This document shows positions 10,815 through 22,305 of a stretch of 64,000 nucleotides of DNA, in pieces. The stretch's first letter is position 1; each line of letters starts with the position of its first letter. Below the pieces are notes generated by a model, which saw nothing but the letters and a program-made list of their open reading frames with translations, searched no databases and had not been told where the DNA came from. Where the stretch lies: positions 186,001 through 250,000 of the forward strand of contig NC_033562.1 in NCBI RefSeq assembly GCF_001680005.1, read 5' to 3'. The stretch is from Plasmodium coatneyi. Its lineage: Eukaryota > Apicomplexa > Aconoidasida > Haemosporida > Plasmodiidae. The position numbers and the translations under genes are program-made.

Positions 10815-12453
10815 GGAAAGCAAAGCAGTAGCGTCTCAATGCACGTCGTGAATAAAATGCCGAAAAAGTGTCTATACGTACGATTTGTTTTTGTTTTTTT
10901 TTTCAAAGGGGGGGAAATTCCATATGGTTGCTTCCTCACACGGGTTGATAAGGACATAAGGTTGGCGAAAAACCCTAATGTTACTTTTCTGGTCCATTCT
11001 GTTCTACAACTTTTTGTGCACCCAAGTTGAAGTAGCCGAATTGTATTTACCCATACGTGGGGGTACGCTCTCCTGGTTATGGGCTGACTTCTTTTTTTTT
11101 TTTTTTTTTTTCCGCACATGCTTACCACAACAGTGTACGTTGCATGCACACATTGACTGACCCCCTCCCATCCCATCGCGCATACCCCAAAATGGTAAAA
11201 TTATTTTTTGCCAAAAGGTAACCCATTTTATTCCAAACCATTTGATCTGTTCACTCGCACAAATGTGAACAATTCACAACTCTGCTAAAAATAAAAAAAG
11301 AAAAAGGCAGGCTCTCCATTTCACATCAAACTACTTCCAACTTACAACAAAGGAACGAATTTTCTCACTTCCCATTTTTCAGCCAAAGCTGAGCGGCATA
11401 TGTATACACCAGTATATCACCATCCGTGCTGCAATGGGGGGTTAAAACACTACTGAGCGAAAGGGCATTCTCCTATTAGCCAACAAAAAGCAGCACAGCG
11501 CGGGGCTCCTGCCATGTGTACAGTTAACCCATGTACAATACCCTGCGGGTGATCACCTTTGGTAAAATTTGTTCCTCCACTTGGGTTCCATTCTTACGCC
11601 AACTCTTTTAACCTGTCCTTTCTGCGATTTAGGAATTTAGGCGTTTTGGCAGGTCGTTTCAGTCGTCACTTCAGTGCAACGCTTCACATAGACCGATCCG
11701 CGCCCTGACCCACTCCCAACAAGCGGGAAAAACATTCCCTATGTTGAATTATGGCCATTGTGCCTATCCCACATTGTTCGTAGTACGCACGGAGTTATAT
11801 CCATCTCTCCCTAGAACCAATATTCATGCAAAACGGAACATCCCCCGTGGAAAAAAGTTAGCGGTTGCACGTTATACATCGTCATCGGAACCCCATCCAA
11901 TGTGTAGGGGGAGAAATAGGGAAACAAATTAAGGTCTCCTTTATTTTTTTTTTTATTTTTTTTTTTTTTTTCCGCTCTTCTAACACTTAAGGGAGCTGCG
12001 TGCACCATACTGTAACATGGAATGGGGTCTGTTCTTTCCGCCCCCCGCCCCGGTTGAAGGGTCACGCGAAACTATAACCTGAATAGGGGGGATAACCAAA
12101 TCGGATCACAATCGAGGCTGGAATAGGATGTTCCAATTTCCGTTTCTCTTTTCCGCCCCCATGTGCGCATGCTGAAGAGGCGTTTTCATTTCGCGCGTAA
12201 AGAGAAAAATATATACGCCACAAAGTGATAGCACCAAAAAGCGCAATAACGTATTTATTGCGCGAAAAGGGGAAAACAACACCCCTCCACGAAGAGGTTC
12301 CCCAGGCGCATCTCACCCCCATGAAAGTCCTCTTAAGCCGAACCCGTTCGTAAAGCACAAAAAGTAGGAGACAAAGAAACGTCTTCCCCTCTTCACGTGA
12401 AAGCAATGCGTAAACTCCCACATGTGCACCCCCAAATCGCCTAAAGCAACAAA
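10815..12453. other. Intergenic, upstream of the GTPase gene
   Basis: Contains long T runs (11092-11111, 11940-11970) and an inverted pair GCGCAATAA.CGTATTTATTGCGC near 12240-12263 that can form a short hairpin about 200 bases upstream of the GTPase start. A minus-strand 119-codon frame here is not convincing. This is probably the promoter and 5' UTR of the GTPase gene. Confidence 0.45.
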
Positions 12454-14949
12454 ATGAGCAACAAAAAGTGGGGAAAAAACCTTCTCTATGATGACTATGA
12501 GGACGACTTAGTGGACTACGACAATTACGATGAGGAACATTACTCCGAGTTTGAGTGCGAAGAACGGACGGACATTCCTAAAAGGACGGGAAAAGATAAC
12601 ACCAAAGGGAAGGCACCTGGTAAGAAACCAAACCAGCAGGGTAAGGCCGCCAAGGTGAAGAAGCCAAACCGGCAAGATGAAGTCACTAAGGTGAAGAAAC
12701 CAAACCGACAGGGCGAGGCCACCCAAATGGAGAACCAAAATGTCACTCCCTCGAACGCCCTCCAGATTGAGATCGAACCGGACAGCCAAGGCAACAGGTG
12801 CATCATGCTGAGCACGCTGAACATCCTGGTGCTGGGGCACATCGACGCGGGAAAGTCCACCCTCATAGGAGCATTGCTATACAACCTAAGCTACGTAAGC
12901 GAGCAAACGGTGAAAAAATATGAACATGTCAGGGAAAGTTCCAAGTATACCTTCATATTAGACGAGGAGGACGACGAAAGGGAGAGAAACATAACTCTTT
13001 TTAACAAAAAGAAGGAACTCTATGTGTATTACACGAAAGGGGAATTAGAACAGGCCTACAATCGTGTGGTGGGCACTCAGGGGGGAAGCAAAAATGGCGC
13101 CAAGGAAAGCGCCGACGGTAAGAACGTCATGCATGCTCCCCACACGGACAGAACCATGTTCGCCGATTTTTACAAAAACAAAACCATCCACAGCGATGTG
13201 CTCTTTTTAAGGAAAGTAAACATTTTTGACACCCCGGGACATAACGAACTGGTGACAAATTTGCACACGTGGAGCTTTTTTGCAGACTCCGCCATCCTAG
13301 TTGTAGATGCAAATAACATTTACAACAAAAAAAATGATGAGACGTACAGAAACGTTTCCATTTTAGAAGCAGTAGGAATTTCTAACGTCATTGTAGCGGT
13401 AAACAAGTTAGACCTCTTCGATTATGACCCAGAGGTGTTCGAAGATATATGTAAAACGATAAAGTCTTTTTTTCAGCGTGCCAAAAGTGACAGCATTTAC
13501 AATTTTGTTCTTAGTAATAACTTCTACGTGAAGGGTGGACATTCGAAAAAAAGCGGTTCTGCTGCTACGGGGAATCATGCACCATTTGAACCCAATTTAA
13601 CCTTCATTCCCCTTTCTGCGTACAAAAATTTGAACGTGGTTAAATTTGAGGAGGAAAAAAGGCCATTACTGAATAGCACCTTTAGCCTATACGATGAAAT
13701 TAAGTACATGAATTTAAGGAAAGATTTATTTCGGCTAAAAGTGTGTGCAGAAATTCTGAGCGATAAAAAGACGGCTCTAACTTCTTACTACAATTTTTTC
13801 AGCAATAATAACCTCTTTTTGAATAACATTTTTTACAACTTTTGCCAAAATGGGAAGGGAGACATAACAAATTCGGTGAAGAAATCTCCAAATGAAGAAG
13901 ACACATTTGTGGGAGTTGTCCAAGATTTAACAGAATCAAATAATATGATCAATGCGAATATTAAAGTATTGCATGGGTTTTTGAAAAGTAAAAATAACTA
14001 CGTCTTATTACCCGTTGGGGAAAAAATTACGGTGAAGAAAATTGAAAAGGACGCCGCTTTGTGTAAATACGTCAACATAGATGACCTTTGTGACTACCTA
14101 ACCAATGCGAAGAATCTTCCTTTCATAAGGAAGGTGTTAGAACAAGAAGAGGCACCCAAAAAAAGTGACACCCCTGAGGGCAATGGCAATGATAGTGATA
14201 CCCTTTGCAGTGCCCACAACGGACAAGACGAGTTCCAATCCTTTATGAGCATTTTACCCAAGATAATTGCATCGTGCCCCATCAGCAAAAATGCACATAT
14301 AACGAACGACATCGTAGAAAACGTCTTCTTAAAAATTGACGATAACAAGATAAAGAACGGATCCGTTTTGGTAAATAACGTAACAACCAATTCACAAATA
14401 AAGAACGCACCTTATGGGGCAAAAAATACCACCTTTGCATGTAACAAGGTGAAAGTGTTAATAAAAGTGAACCAAGTTAAAATCCCACTGATCATAGGAC
14501 GAGTGTATCTCCTATATTCCCTAAACTTTTCCCACAGCATAACCGTTCAAAATATTCTCTATGTGTATAAAAATAAAAGCAGTTCCTTAAGTTATGACAG
14601 AGTAGCAGGGGGGAAGGACAAATTACACGCCGAATGTAACGCAAATGATGTAACACAAATTATTGATTTAAAAAATTATGTAAAAAATGGGAACGTGCTT
14701 TACGAAAAGGTGGATAATAAAAAATGCTTACGTAGCGATGATATTGGCGTCATTGAGCTCCTCGTTAATGATAACTCATTCATGTGCGCACAACATTTCA
14801 GGCCCGAATTAAACTACTACATCTCACAGGACAACCCCTTTTTTAGCGTCTACGACCTTCTTTCATGCAGCATCTCGCCCCTCTCTCGCTTTATTCTCTC
14901 TGAGGAAAACAAAATTGTTGCCAGTGGTTTGGTGATAAGCGAAGCGTGA
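12454..14949 (+). CDS. HBS1/EF-1alpha-like translational GTPase
   Basis: Intronless protein of 831 aa. The N-terminal ~115 residues are acidic, then basic, with KKPNRQ(G/D)E repeats, like the variable extension of HBS1/eRF3. GTPase motifs are clear: G1 GHIDAGKS at 128-135, a switch-I segment RERNIT, G3 DTPGH at 259-263, and G4 NKLD at 317-320. EF-Tu-like domains II and III follow, extended by Plasmodium-type Asn/Lys-rich insertions (about 360-380, 470-490, 570-600). An EF-1alpha-family protein of this length with an N-terminal extension best fits Hbs1, which works with Dom34/Pelota to rescue stalled ribosomes. eRF3 is the alternative. The location is cytosolic. Confidence 0.85.
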   Translation: MSNKKWGKNLLYDDYEDDLVDYDNYDEEHYSEFECEERTDIPKRTGKDNTKGKAPGKKPNQQGKAAKVKKPNRQDEVTKVKKPNRQGEATQMENQNVTPSNALQIEIEPDSQGNRCIMLSTLNILVLGHIDAGKSTLIGALLYNLSYVSEQTVKKYEHVRESSKYTFILDEEDDERERNITLFNKKKELYVYYTKGELEQAYNRVVGTQGGSKNGAKESADGKNVMHAPHTDRTMFADFYKNKTIHSDVLFLRKVNIFDTPGHNELVTNLHTWSFFADSAILVVDANNIYNKKNDETYRNVSILEAVGISNVIVAVNKLDLFDYDPEVFEDICKTIKSFFQRAKSDSIYNFVLSNNFYVKGGHSKKSGSAATGNHAPFEPNLTFIPLSAYKNLNVVKFEEEKRPLLNSTFSLYDEIKYMNLRKDLFRLKVCAEILSDKKTALTSYYNFFSNNNLFLNNIFYNFCQNGKGDITNSVKKSPNEEDTFVGVVQDLTESNNMINANIKVLHGFLKSKNNYVLLPVGEKITVKKIEKDAALCKYVNIDDLCDYLTNAKNLPFIRKVLEQEEAPKKSDTPEGNGNDSDTLCSAHNGQDEFQSFMSILPKIIASCPISKNAHITNDIVENVFLKIDDNKIKNGSVLVNNVTTNSQIKNAPYGAKNTTFACNKVKVLIKVNQVKIPLIIGRVYLLYSLNFSHSITVQNILYVYKNKSSSLSYDRVAGGKDKLHAECNANDVTQIIDLKNYVKNGNVLYEKVDNKKCLRSDDIGVIELLVNDNSFMCAQHFRPELNYYISQDNPFFSVYDLLSCSISPLSRFILSEENKIVASGLVISEA

Positions 14950-15604
14950 GCATGTGTACACACATATATATATACATATGCATACATACACGCGTGTGCG
15001 CCCGCCCGTGCGAACACACAGAAACGCAACTGTACCGCGTTCACAGTAGCCCCCCATTCTCTTGTCCCCCCCGCTGCCCCTCCTGCTGGCGCAAGAATGC
15101 ATCTGCGTTGTTACACAGGTGTACAAATTGTAAAATTAAGTCAAATGGGAATAAATATAAAAACAAAGAAGAAAAAAGGTGCGCCATTGCAAAGATGCGC
15201 AGCGCACAGCAAATGTAAGCTTCCAAAGAGTTCAATTAAGAGAAACTCATAAGACCGCGCAATTGCTCTCCCTTATGTGTGTGTCACTTGGAAAGCACTA
15301 CGCAAACAGCCAAACACGGAAATTAAAAAAAAAAGAAAAAAGAAAAAAGATACAACTTTGTTTATTTTTTCAAAACTACGATGTGTGCTGACAAAAAAAG
15401 GCATACACAAAAGCGCACAATTAAATGATCCCCCCTTTTTATTTACCGTTTGAACAGTTTACCTAATTTATCACTAATTTTTGTTCTCCCCCCCCAATGC
15501 ATACATTAGCTGACAGTGTTCGTACACATACATACATATATATGCTTGTATGCGCATGGGCCGATGGGCTTTCTCTGCACCCTTTGAAAACTTTTAAGCC
15601 GTAC
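14950..15604. other. 3' flank of the GTPase gene
   Basis: Contains TA/CA-rich dinucleotide sequence (14964-14995), a C8 run at 15488 and A-rich tracts. A minus-strand AACGCAG acceptor near 15110 precedes a frame ending in QQEGQRGGQENGGLL. This could be a downstream exon of the minus gene at 15605-15712, but its phase does not match. Confidence 0.4.
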
Positions 15605-15712
15605 CTTTCTGCTGGCGCAACTTTCCTTTTTCAGTTCGTACAACCTTGCTTTAATCAGCTTCGCCCATTCGGATGGCGGAAGATCAATTTGGCTGGGTTC
15701 GTAGGGAAACAT
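15605..15712 (-). CDS. Probable first exon of an unrecognised small gene
   Basis: ATG at 15712 opens a 36-codon stretch of very protein-like sequence (MFPYEPSQIDLPPSEWAKL, then LIKARLYELKKE) that ends exactly at AAAG|GTACGG, a good Plasmodium donor. The composition is balanced, unlike the surrounding low-complexity sequence. The downstream exon on the minus strand is not identified; the simplest phase-compatible acceptors lead to stops after a few codons. It could be a very short conserved protein. No family is recognised. Confidence 0.4.
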
Positions 15713-16086
15713 CGCGGCTCCTTCCACGCGAACGTGTACGTATGTATTTATGAGCCTGACGCATGAATATATTTACGTGAGAGCAAAAATGCAGTGCCAA
15801 AAAATGAACACTTGTTTGAACATGTGCACATTTGTACATGCCTATTTGTACATACGAAAGGCTCTCCTGCTTTGTGACGAATTGCCCATCGAATCACATC
15901 AACTGTGATATTTAAATAAGCACTTTAAAAATCACACCGCTGGGAAAACAGCCAATTATTTAAGGCAACATTTCGCGCGTTTCAAATTTAGTAGAAAAAA
16001 AAAAAAAAAAAATGCTTTTATTCACACATGCTGAGAGACATTTTTACACACACGCATAAGTACCCCTCAATTGTGTCCAACCGAAA
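15713..16086. other. Intergenic between divergent genes
   Basis: Probable shared promoter of the minus-strand small gene and the plus-strand NFU gene. It has an A18 run near 15994-16011 immediately before the NFU 5' UTR. Nothing else is recognised. Confidence 0.45.
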
Positions 16087-16841
16087 ATGATGCATTTCAA
16101 AAACATATCACCGTGTAGACGATTATGTCTGAAAAGCAAAATAACTGTTAACATTTGCAGTAAAATGAATGTGCATTTCTTAAATTATGTTGACTCTTTA
16201 AATAAATGTCTTGCAACGAAAACCACGAATCGCATACCATTTTCGACATCAAAAAATGAGGATTACGTGAATTACGTAAACGAAATAAATAATTTCATTG
16301 ACGCGTTTCAAAAAAATTCTGACGACTCTTCATCCAGTGGGGAAAATATCCTTTCCATATTGCAAAAAATTAAGAATGAAAAAAAATATGAACAAAATGA
16401 AGATCTCATGGAAATTATAAGTAGCATAAAACTGCTCATAGAGAAAAGGGTTCGCCCAGTCATCGTCAATGATGGGGGAGATATCAAATTCATTTGTTTT
16501 GACGTAGATGATGGTACGGCAACGACACCCACAAGTGTGCCCATGCGCTGAAGGGGAAAGCGGACAAATGTACATATATATATGTGCACAACGTGGCTAC
16601 CCCACTACTAAAGAAGTAGACATATGCTTTATTCATTGTTATGCATTTACATGTGCTCACCTTTACTCCTCAAAAACGTTCCATCCCCGTAGGCATAGTT
16701 TACGTACAACTGGAAGGCGCATGCGTCACATGTTCGCAAAGTGAAATAACGTTGCAGTACATGATTAAGAATATGCTCACATACTACATATCCGAAATTA
16801 AGGAAATTAAAAATGTGTCAAAAAATGGAATTATTCTTTAA
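16087..16841 (+). CDS. NFU-type iron-sulfur scaffold protein (two exons)
   Basis: Exons 16087-16513 and 16693-16841, joined across a 179-base GT-AG intron (GTACGG...CCGTAG), give 191 aa. The C-terminal NFU domain (about residues 110-191) is clear: RPVIVNDGGDIKFICFD, then the splice, then GIVYVQLEGACVTCSQSEIT with the CxxC (C153, C156) that binds the Fe-S cluster. The N-terminal ~60 residues are basic and Ser/Thr-rich without a signal peptide. This suggests a mitochondrial rather than apicoplast location; that is inference. The expected job is delivery of 4Fe-4S clusters to target enzymes. Without the splice the frame ends at 16551 and loses the CxxC. Confidence 0.9.
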
Positions 16842-18986
16842 TGTGCGCAAAAAAGAAAGCCATATAAGGAAAGAGATAGGACCATTTGTGTTTCACGAAA
16901 CAGCACAAGGTATGTGTTTTTTTTAAATGAAGATTCATACAGCATTACCACGTTAAGTAGTCTTTAAATGTAAAAAGAACGTTCAGTTCAAATACCACCA
17001 TGGAAGGGTAAAGGATACCTATGTTCCTTGAACGAAGGCTATCACATTCGAATAAGAAAAAGCGAAAGAAATAAATGTAACGTCATTTTTTTTTGTCTCA
17101 CTGGTGAGGGAATCTCATATTTATATCTTCAAAATATAAGTCGAATGATATGTGCACACCTTTTTAAACCAAATAAAAAGTCAAGATGATTTAACATCAA
17201 ATGTATTGGGAAAAAAACGCGTAAGTTTATTTTTCCGTTTGCTTTTTTAAACATTTTCGCAAAATGCGACATCCTTTATGTATGTCCAATAAATGAAGTT
17301 AACTTTTTTGTAAGCAACAACGTACGCACGTAACCCTGTCTATAGGGGTATTATCATTTATTAAACATGTTTGGCATAATTGGCATAAGAATTTTTTTCC
17401 CTTTTCCACCATTTGTTTGTAAATTAATTTGTTGCTTCTTTTATTTTTTTTAATTCCTACACATAACGCTTTGCTTAATGAAGCAAAAACGTAACCTTAT
17501 GTTCGTTAATGTAAAAAATTATGAACAGTTCATATATTTTTTTTTTTTTTTTTAAACCCATTCCTGCACACACCACGGGAAGTGACTAAATCAGAAATTT
17601 TAATTAAATGAAAAAACACTAAATTTTTAAACATACTTGTGTGTATATTAAACCGCAGAAATAGTGTACAACAAAATGACTCGTAAAACGTCCTTGGAGG
17701 GGGGATTTTCATACATACAGCGCTATTGCAGTTCCTCCATGTACATTTTCACGTCTTTTTCCATTTCTACCATATTTTAAAATTGGGAAAAAACACTACC
17801 CTTTTATGAAAACTTTTCCCCTTTCTCAAAAATATATTCGCAAAACATGGATGAAAATGCGTAAAACGATTCAATACACATGTAGACGACAAACCCCGCT
17901 TTAATGCGACAAAAGGGATACAATTCGAAACAAGAAACAGTTTATTTTTACAAAACATTATTTCCCTTTTTTTTCCCTTAAAAATGTGAAAAAAAAATAC
18001 CTACAGAATGCATGTGCACGCATATTCCCCTTTTTAACCATTACACGTTTACATTTTGGGTGAAGGAAAAAAAAAAAAAAAAAAAAAAAACATGTCATAC
18101 CAAATTCACAAACACACCGCAAACGTTCTTTTGGGACTGTCTTAAAAACAAACATTTTGCATTTCAAAAAAGGAATGTCAGAATAGTTCTCTCATTCCAC
18201 AAAATAAGGAACAATGGTGAAAATGTGTAAAAGTACTTTTGCATATTGTTTATTTTTTCATTTATTTCTGTTGTTATAATAGTGCAATTTTGTTAAGCTT
18301 TTGATTATTCATTTAATGAGTAACTGCAACAAATATTTGTTAGCAACTTAGATAATTTGTTTTTTTAATTAACATTATGGCTGACACAGCACTACACAGG
18401 GTAAATATTTATATGTATTTTTATGAGCACTCCCTTCTACATTTCCAAAAGGTGCGCACACAATTTTAATGATGAACCATTTTTTTGTCTTTAAATAGCC
18501 ACAAAGGCGATTTAAAACTATAATTTTCTTTTGTTCCACTGCGGTGTATGCTGCAAGTATAAAAAGACTGGCTAAACAAGAGATATGCATTTTCTCATGT
18601 TACCTTCTGTGTATATATACATTCTTCTGCCGAGGAGGTACTTGTGATGCTATGCGTCTACACGTAAATCATGCAAACTGCTCTATAATCTAATCACACA
18701 TGCATTTCTACAATTTGGCTTAAAGAATAAACACCTATGTGAATTAAATTTTAACGTAATGACGAAACGTTGAAGGGCGTATATCTTGCTCAATTGTTAT
18801 CTTTTTTTTAATTAATACAAGTAAACGTATATCCAAAAGGGCTTTGACATTTCCATTTGAAGTTTATAAATGTACATTTTGATGCACAGGAAAAAGGAAA
18901 ACCTATTTTCTACACGCTTTATGCTAATTTAAGATTACTCCATCGCACCCATAGCTACAATTGTTTGTATTTTTTCTACCAGTACA
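16842..18986. other. Intergenic, no supported gene
   Basis: About 2.1 kb of A+T-rich sequence with poly-A/T runs (17536-17553, 18067-18089) and only short, non-ATG or low-complexity frames. The A+T content rises toward the centromere. Confidence 0.5.
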
Positions 18987-20402
18987 ATGAACGGGAATGA
19001 CAAAAATATAACTAGCGAAGTTTTGCTAAATGAAAAAAAGAATGTAGACTCAACAACAGAATCCGCAAAAGTTGAATATGATGCAAATAACCAATCGGAT
19101 TTCAGCTCAGAATTTGAATTTAATTTCAAGAAGCACATTACGGACAGTTTCGAAGTTAAAAACAAAGGATTGTTTAAGCTTTCCCTAGGAAACAAAGTAA
19201 ATTATAAATCCAATTCTGCTAATCATAGTGAAAGCGTAGCAGACAGGGGGAGCAACAAAAAACACCCAGGAAACAATCGCAAAAATAATGAATTGACAAA
19301 ACTTAAACAGCTATCTCAAACTAAAAGGGAAAGTCTCCTTGAAAACAAAGATGAAGTAATAACTAATTTGAAAAAACACATAATTGTGCTAACGAACCAA
19401 TTTGAAAAAAAATTAAGTAACATAGAAAATGCTCAGAAAGACAACTTTCAACTGGAACAAATTTATAAAAATAAATATTACTTAGATATGAAAAAGGAAA
19501 AAAGTAAGGCAATAAAAATTTACGCCGAAAATGAAGAATTACTAAAGAAAATTGATTATTATAATGAATTTTTTCAAGAATTAAAAAAAAAAATTCGCTG
19601 TCTCCAGAGGAATACTTTCACTCTTGTAGAACACTTTGGGACTGCCAAAAATATAAATCTCTTTTTTAAGAGTGTAGAAGATATTTCATCCCTCATGCAA
19701 TCCGTAGAACAGAAATGTTTCCAAAAGAATACGCATAAAGTGAAAGAAAAAAATGAAAAGCTAAAAGTTGATAACTTGGAAGATATAAAAAATGAAAACA
19801 AAAAAAAACAAAAAAAGCCCCCCATGAAAAATACGCTTAGAATAGCAACCCCGTCTTATAGAAATCACAAAAATCCTGCAAGTTGCACAACTGAAAAACA
19901 AGAAAAAAAACATCAAGTATGCATTAATAAAGAAATACATTTACTGAATGATTCATTTTTAAAGCATTATGAAAGGACAAACAATCGAAATGATAATGTA
20001 AATAGCCCTAGAAGAAACAAAAATACATTTGGACATAAGAACAAATTAGGAAAAAGTAATTATGTAAAATTAGGGAATACACGAACTGAGAATAATATAG
20101 ATTCTAAAAAAAGACGCAAAGTTACAAATTTCACCATACGAGTGAAAAACGTTTCTCCTGAAAATTCAGATGACATTCTACATTTGTTGAGAAAAACAAG
20201 AAAAATTAACTATTTATTAAGAAATTATTTAAAGACAGAAAATGATAAAACGATGAATTATCCACAAGAAAATATAAAAAGTCATAGGAATGACGATGAG
20301 CCATTTATATCGGGCAAAACTAAAGAATGCATATTACGAAGTGACAATAATAGAGGTTCTACACTGCACAGTTCTACGTGTAAAAGGGAACGCATTGCTT
20401 AA
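18987..20402 (+). CDS. Coiled-coil protein next to the centromere, unknown function
   Basis: A 471-aa frame from ATG 18987. It is rich in Lys, Asn and Glu, with a long predicted coiled coil at about residues 105-205 (KDEVITNLKKHIIVLTNQFE, YAENEELLKKIDYYNEFFQELKKK). Basic, disordered stretches and a C-terminal helix (ILHLLRKTRKINYLLRNYL) follow. There is no signal peptide or membrane span. I recognise no family. A basic protein with an N-terminal coiled coil has the general shape of kinetochore, spindle or shugoshin-like proteins, but nothing specific supports that. It lies about 1.9 kb from the centromere-like block. Confidence 0.75.
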   Translation: MNGNDKNITSEVLLNEKKNVDSTTESAKVEYDANNQSDFSSEFEFNFKKHITDSFEVKNKGLFKLSLGNKVNYKSNSANHSESVADRGSNKKHPGNNRKNNELTKLKQLSQTKRESLLENKDEVITNLKKHIIVLTNQFEKKLSNIENAQKDNFQLEQIYKNKYYLDMKKEKSKAIKIYAENEELLKKIDYYNEFFQELKKKIRCLQRNTFTLVEHFGTAKNINLFFKSVEDISSLMQSVEQKCFQKNTHKVKEKNEKLKVDNLEDIKNENKKKQKKPPMKNTLRIATPSYRNHKNPASCTTEKQEKKHQVCINKEIHLLNDSFLKHYERTNNRNDNVNSPRRNKNTFGHKNKLGKSNYVKLGNTRTENNIDSKKRRKVTNFTIRVKNVSPENSDDILHLLRKTRKINYLLRNYLKTENDKTMNYPQENIKSHRNDDEPFISGKTKECILRSDNNRGSTLHSSTCKRERIA

Positions 20403-22305
20403 TCTATGGGAACAGTTAGGACAATGTTAAAACATTATCATGAAATAGAAAAAGAGAAACAAATTCACACATTTACGTAGCAAAAATTGAAAATAAGAAT
20501 AAAAACTCTAAAAAATCATTCTTAATTTTTAGGAGGATTCAATAAAGAGATAACTTATCCTTACACGTAATCATTAATATTGTTATGTGTAATCACATTG
20601 TCATAAAAATAGATCTACAGTAAATTATTCAAAATGTATTGATATTTCAAGAAAGCAAAAGTTTTAACTGTGTTATCAAGAGGTACAAATTTATGCATTT
20701 TTAATACAATTATGTGAGACAGGAAAACGTTATTTTTCTCTCTTCACAAGAATATAACGGGCTCTTACACAATGCAAAAATGAGATGTCGTGCATTATAA
20801 CTAATATTATATATTAGGATATGTACACTTCCTTTCCCATTATTTAGTGATTTATACATGGGCAATGTGTAACAATGTACATTTCATTAATTAAAAATGT
20901 ATAGTGAACGTTTGTATGTCTACATAAATATTCTTTTCGTTTTGTTATTCTTGTTGTTTTAAAATTTCTATTAAACTTTTAAGAATCAAAGAAAAAGACA
21001 AAATCAATACTATTCTTTAACATTATAGTAGTTATATTTTTAATAGACAAGTGCGGCCACGAGTCTGGCTTAAAAATTACGTTCTTAATAACGAAAAAAC
21101 ACCTTCTTGCCTTGTCTATTACCTTAAATCTGTTTGTAAAAAATAAAGCTATACAATTTAGATTGTTCAATTTCTGTGAATGGGTCATATTTTAATTAGT
21201 AAAAAATAGCTTAAGTTATTGTTTTACGAACACTTCTTGAGTATGAAAAATACTTCTATTTGCTGTGGACATTTTTCCACAATATTTGCAATAAAAAAAT
21301 GCGTCTTTCTTAATACTGCATTACCTCAAAATTCGTCAACAGAAATAGCTAACTTCTCATGTCAATTGCACAAAGAAATTAAAAATTAGCACTGTCCTTT
21401 ATTTACAAAATACAAAGACACATTATCAAAATAAGTATTAAATTTACGAAGGTGCAATGGAAACCTTTTTCTCCGTAATTAGAATTGAATAAAATGTATA
21501 AATACATTAGTTTAACCAAAAAAAAAAAAAGGTCATTAGATTGTTTTGCTCGTACATCTTTTTCGTCCCACATGTTTATCCATTGGTTTTGTCAGCTATT
21601 ATCTATTTAACTTTTCTTTTATATTTTAAGGGTCTTTAATAGTTCTTTCACAATTTAGTACATGTATAAATATCATCTTCTAAATGTTATAACCGTTAAA
21701 GTATTGAACACCGTGAAATAGCAAAAAAAAATTGTTATTCGTTAAAGAATGTCATAAAATGTACAGCATAAAAAAAGATATTTTCTTTCACCATTTACCT
21801 TTGACAGGTCATTACATATATGATCCTATATATGGTTAAATTATTACTTCGTTTTAATGCATTTTTAGATTAATTTCTTTTACATATACACAGAAGTTTT
21901 TAATCATTATACTCGAATTGGTTATATATACTGTTTAAAACATGTTCGAAAAATACAATTTTAAAAAATGTGTCCTTATTGTTTCTTTAATGTTTAAGGT
22001 TTTAAATTATCATTCATCTCACCAGGTTTTAGAAAATACATAAATACACTTCTGCACCTAACAAATTACAATGTCTAAGGAATATAATATATAAAAATTA
22101 GCACACGTTTTTACGGTTAATAAAAAGTATATTCATAAAAATAAATAATACTAAAAAAGTATATTATCATGGAATTTGATAATGAGTAGTATTCACTCAT
22201 TTCTGTTATAGTATATAAAAAAAAAAAAAAGGGGAGAAGAACAAAATCAAATATAAAGTACAAACAGGAAAAATATCTTCCTAAATATAATATGCACAGC
22301 ATGTA
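20403..22305. other. Pericentromeric intergenic sequence
   Basis: A+T-rich with only short frames. A 69-codon minus-strand frame at 20979-21188 and a 61-codon one at 22117-22302 are not convincing. Base composition grades into the centromere-like block. Confidence 0.5.

Noticed and set aside
12062..12421. 119-codon minus-strand frame with one hydrophobic segment
   Set aside because: Starts at a weak site, composition is not protein-like, and it overlaps the likely GTPase promoter. Possible but unsupported.
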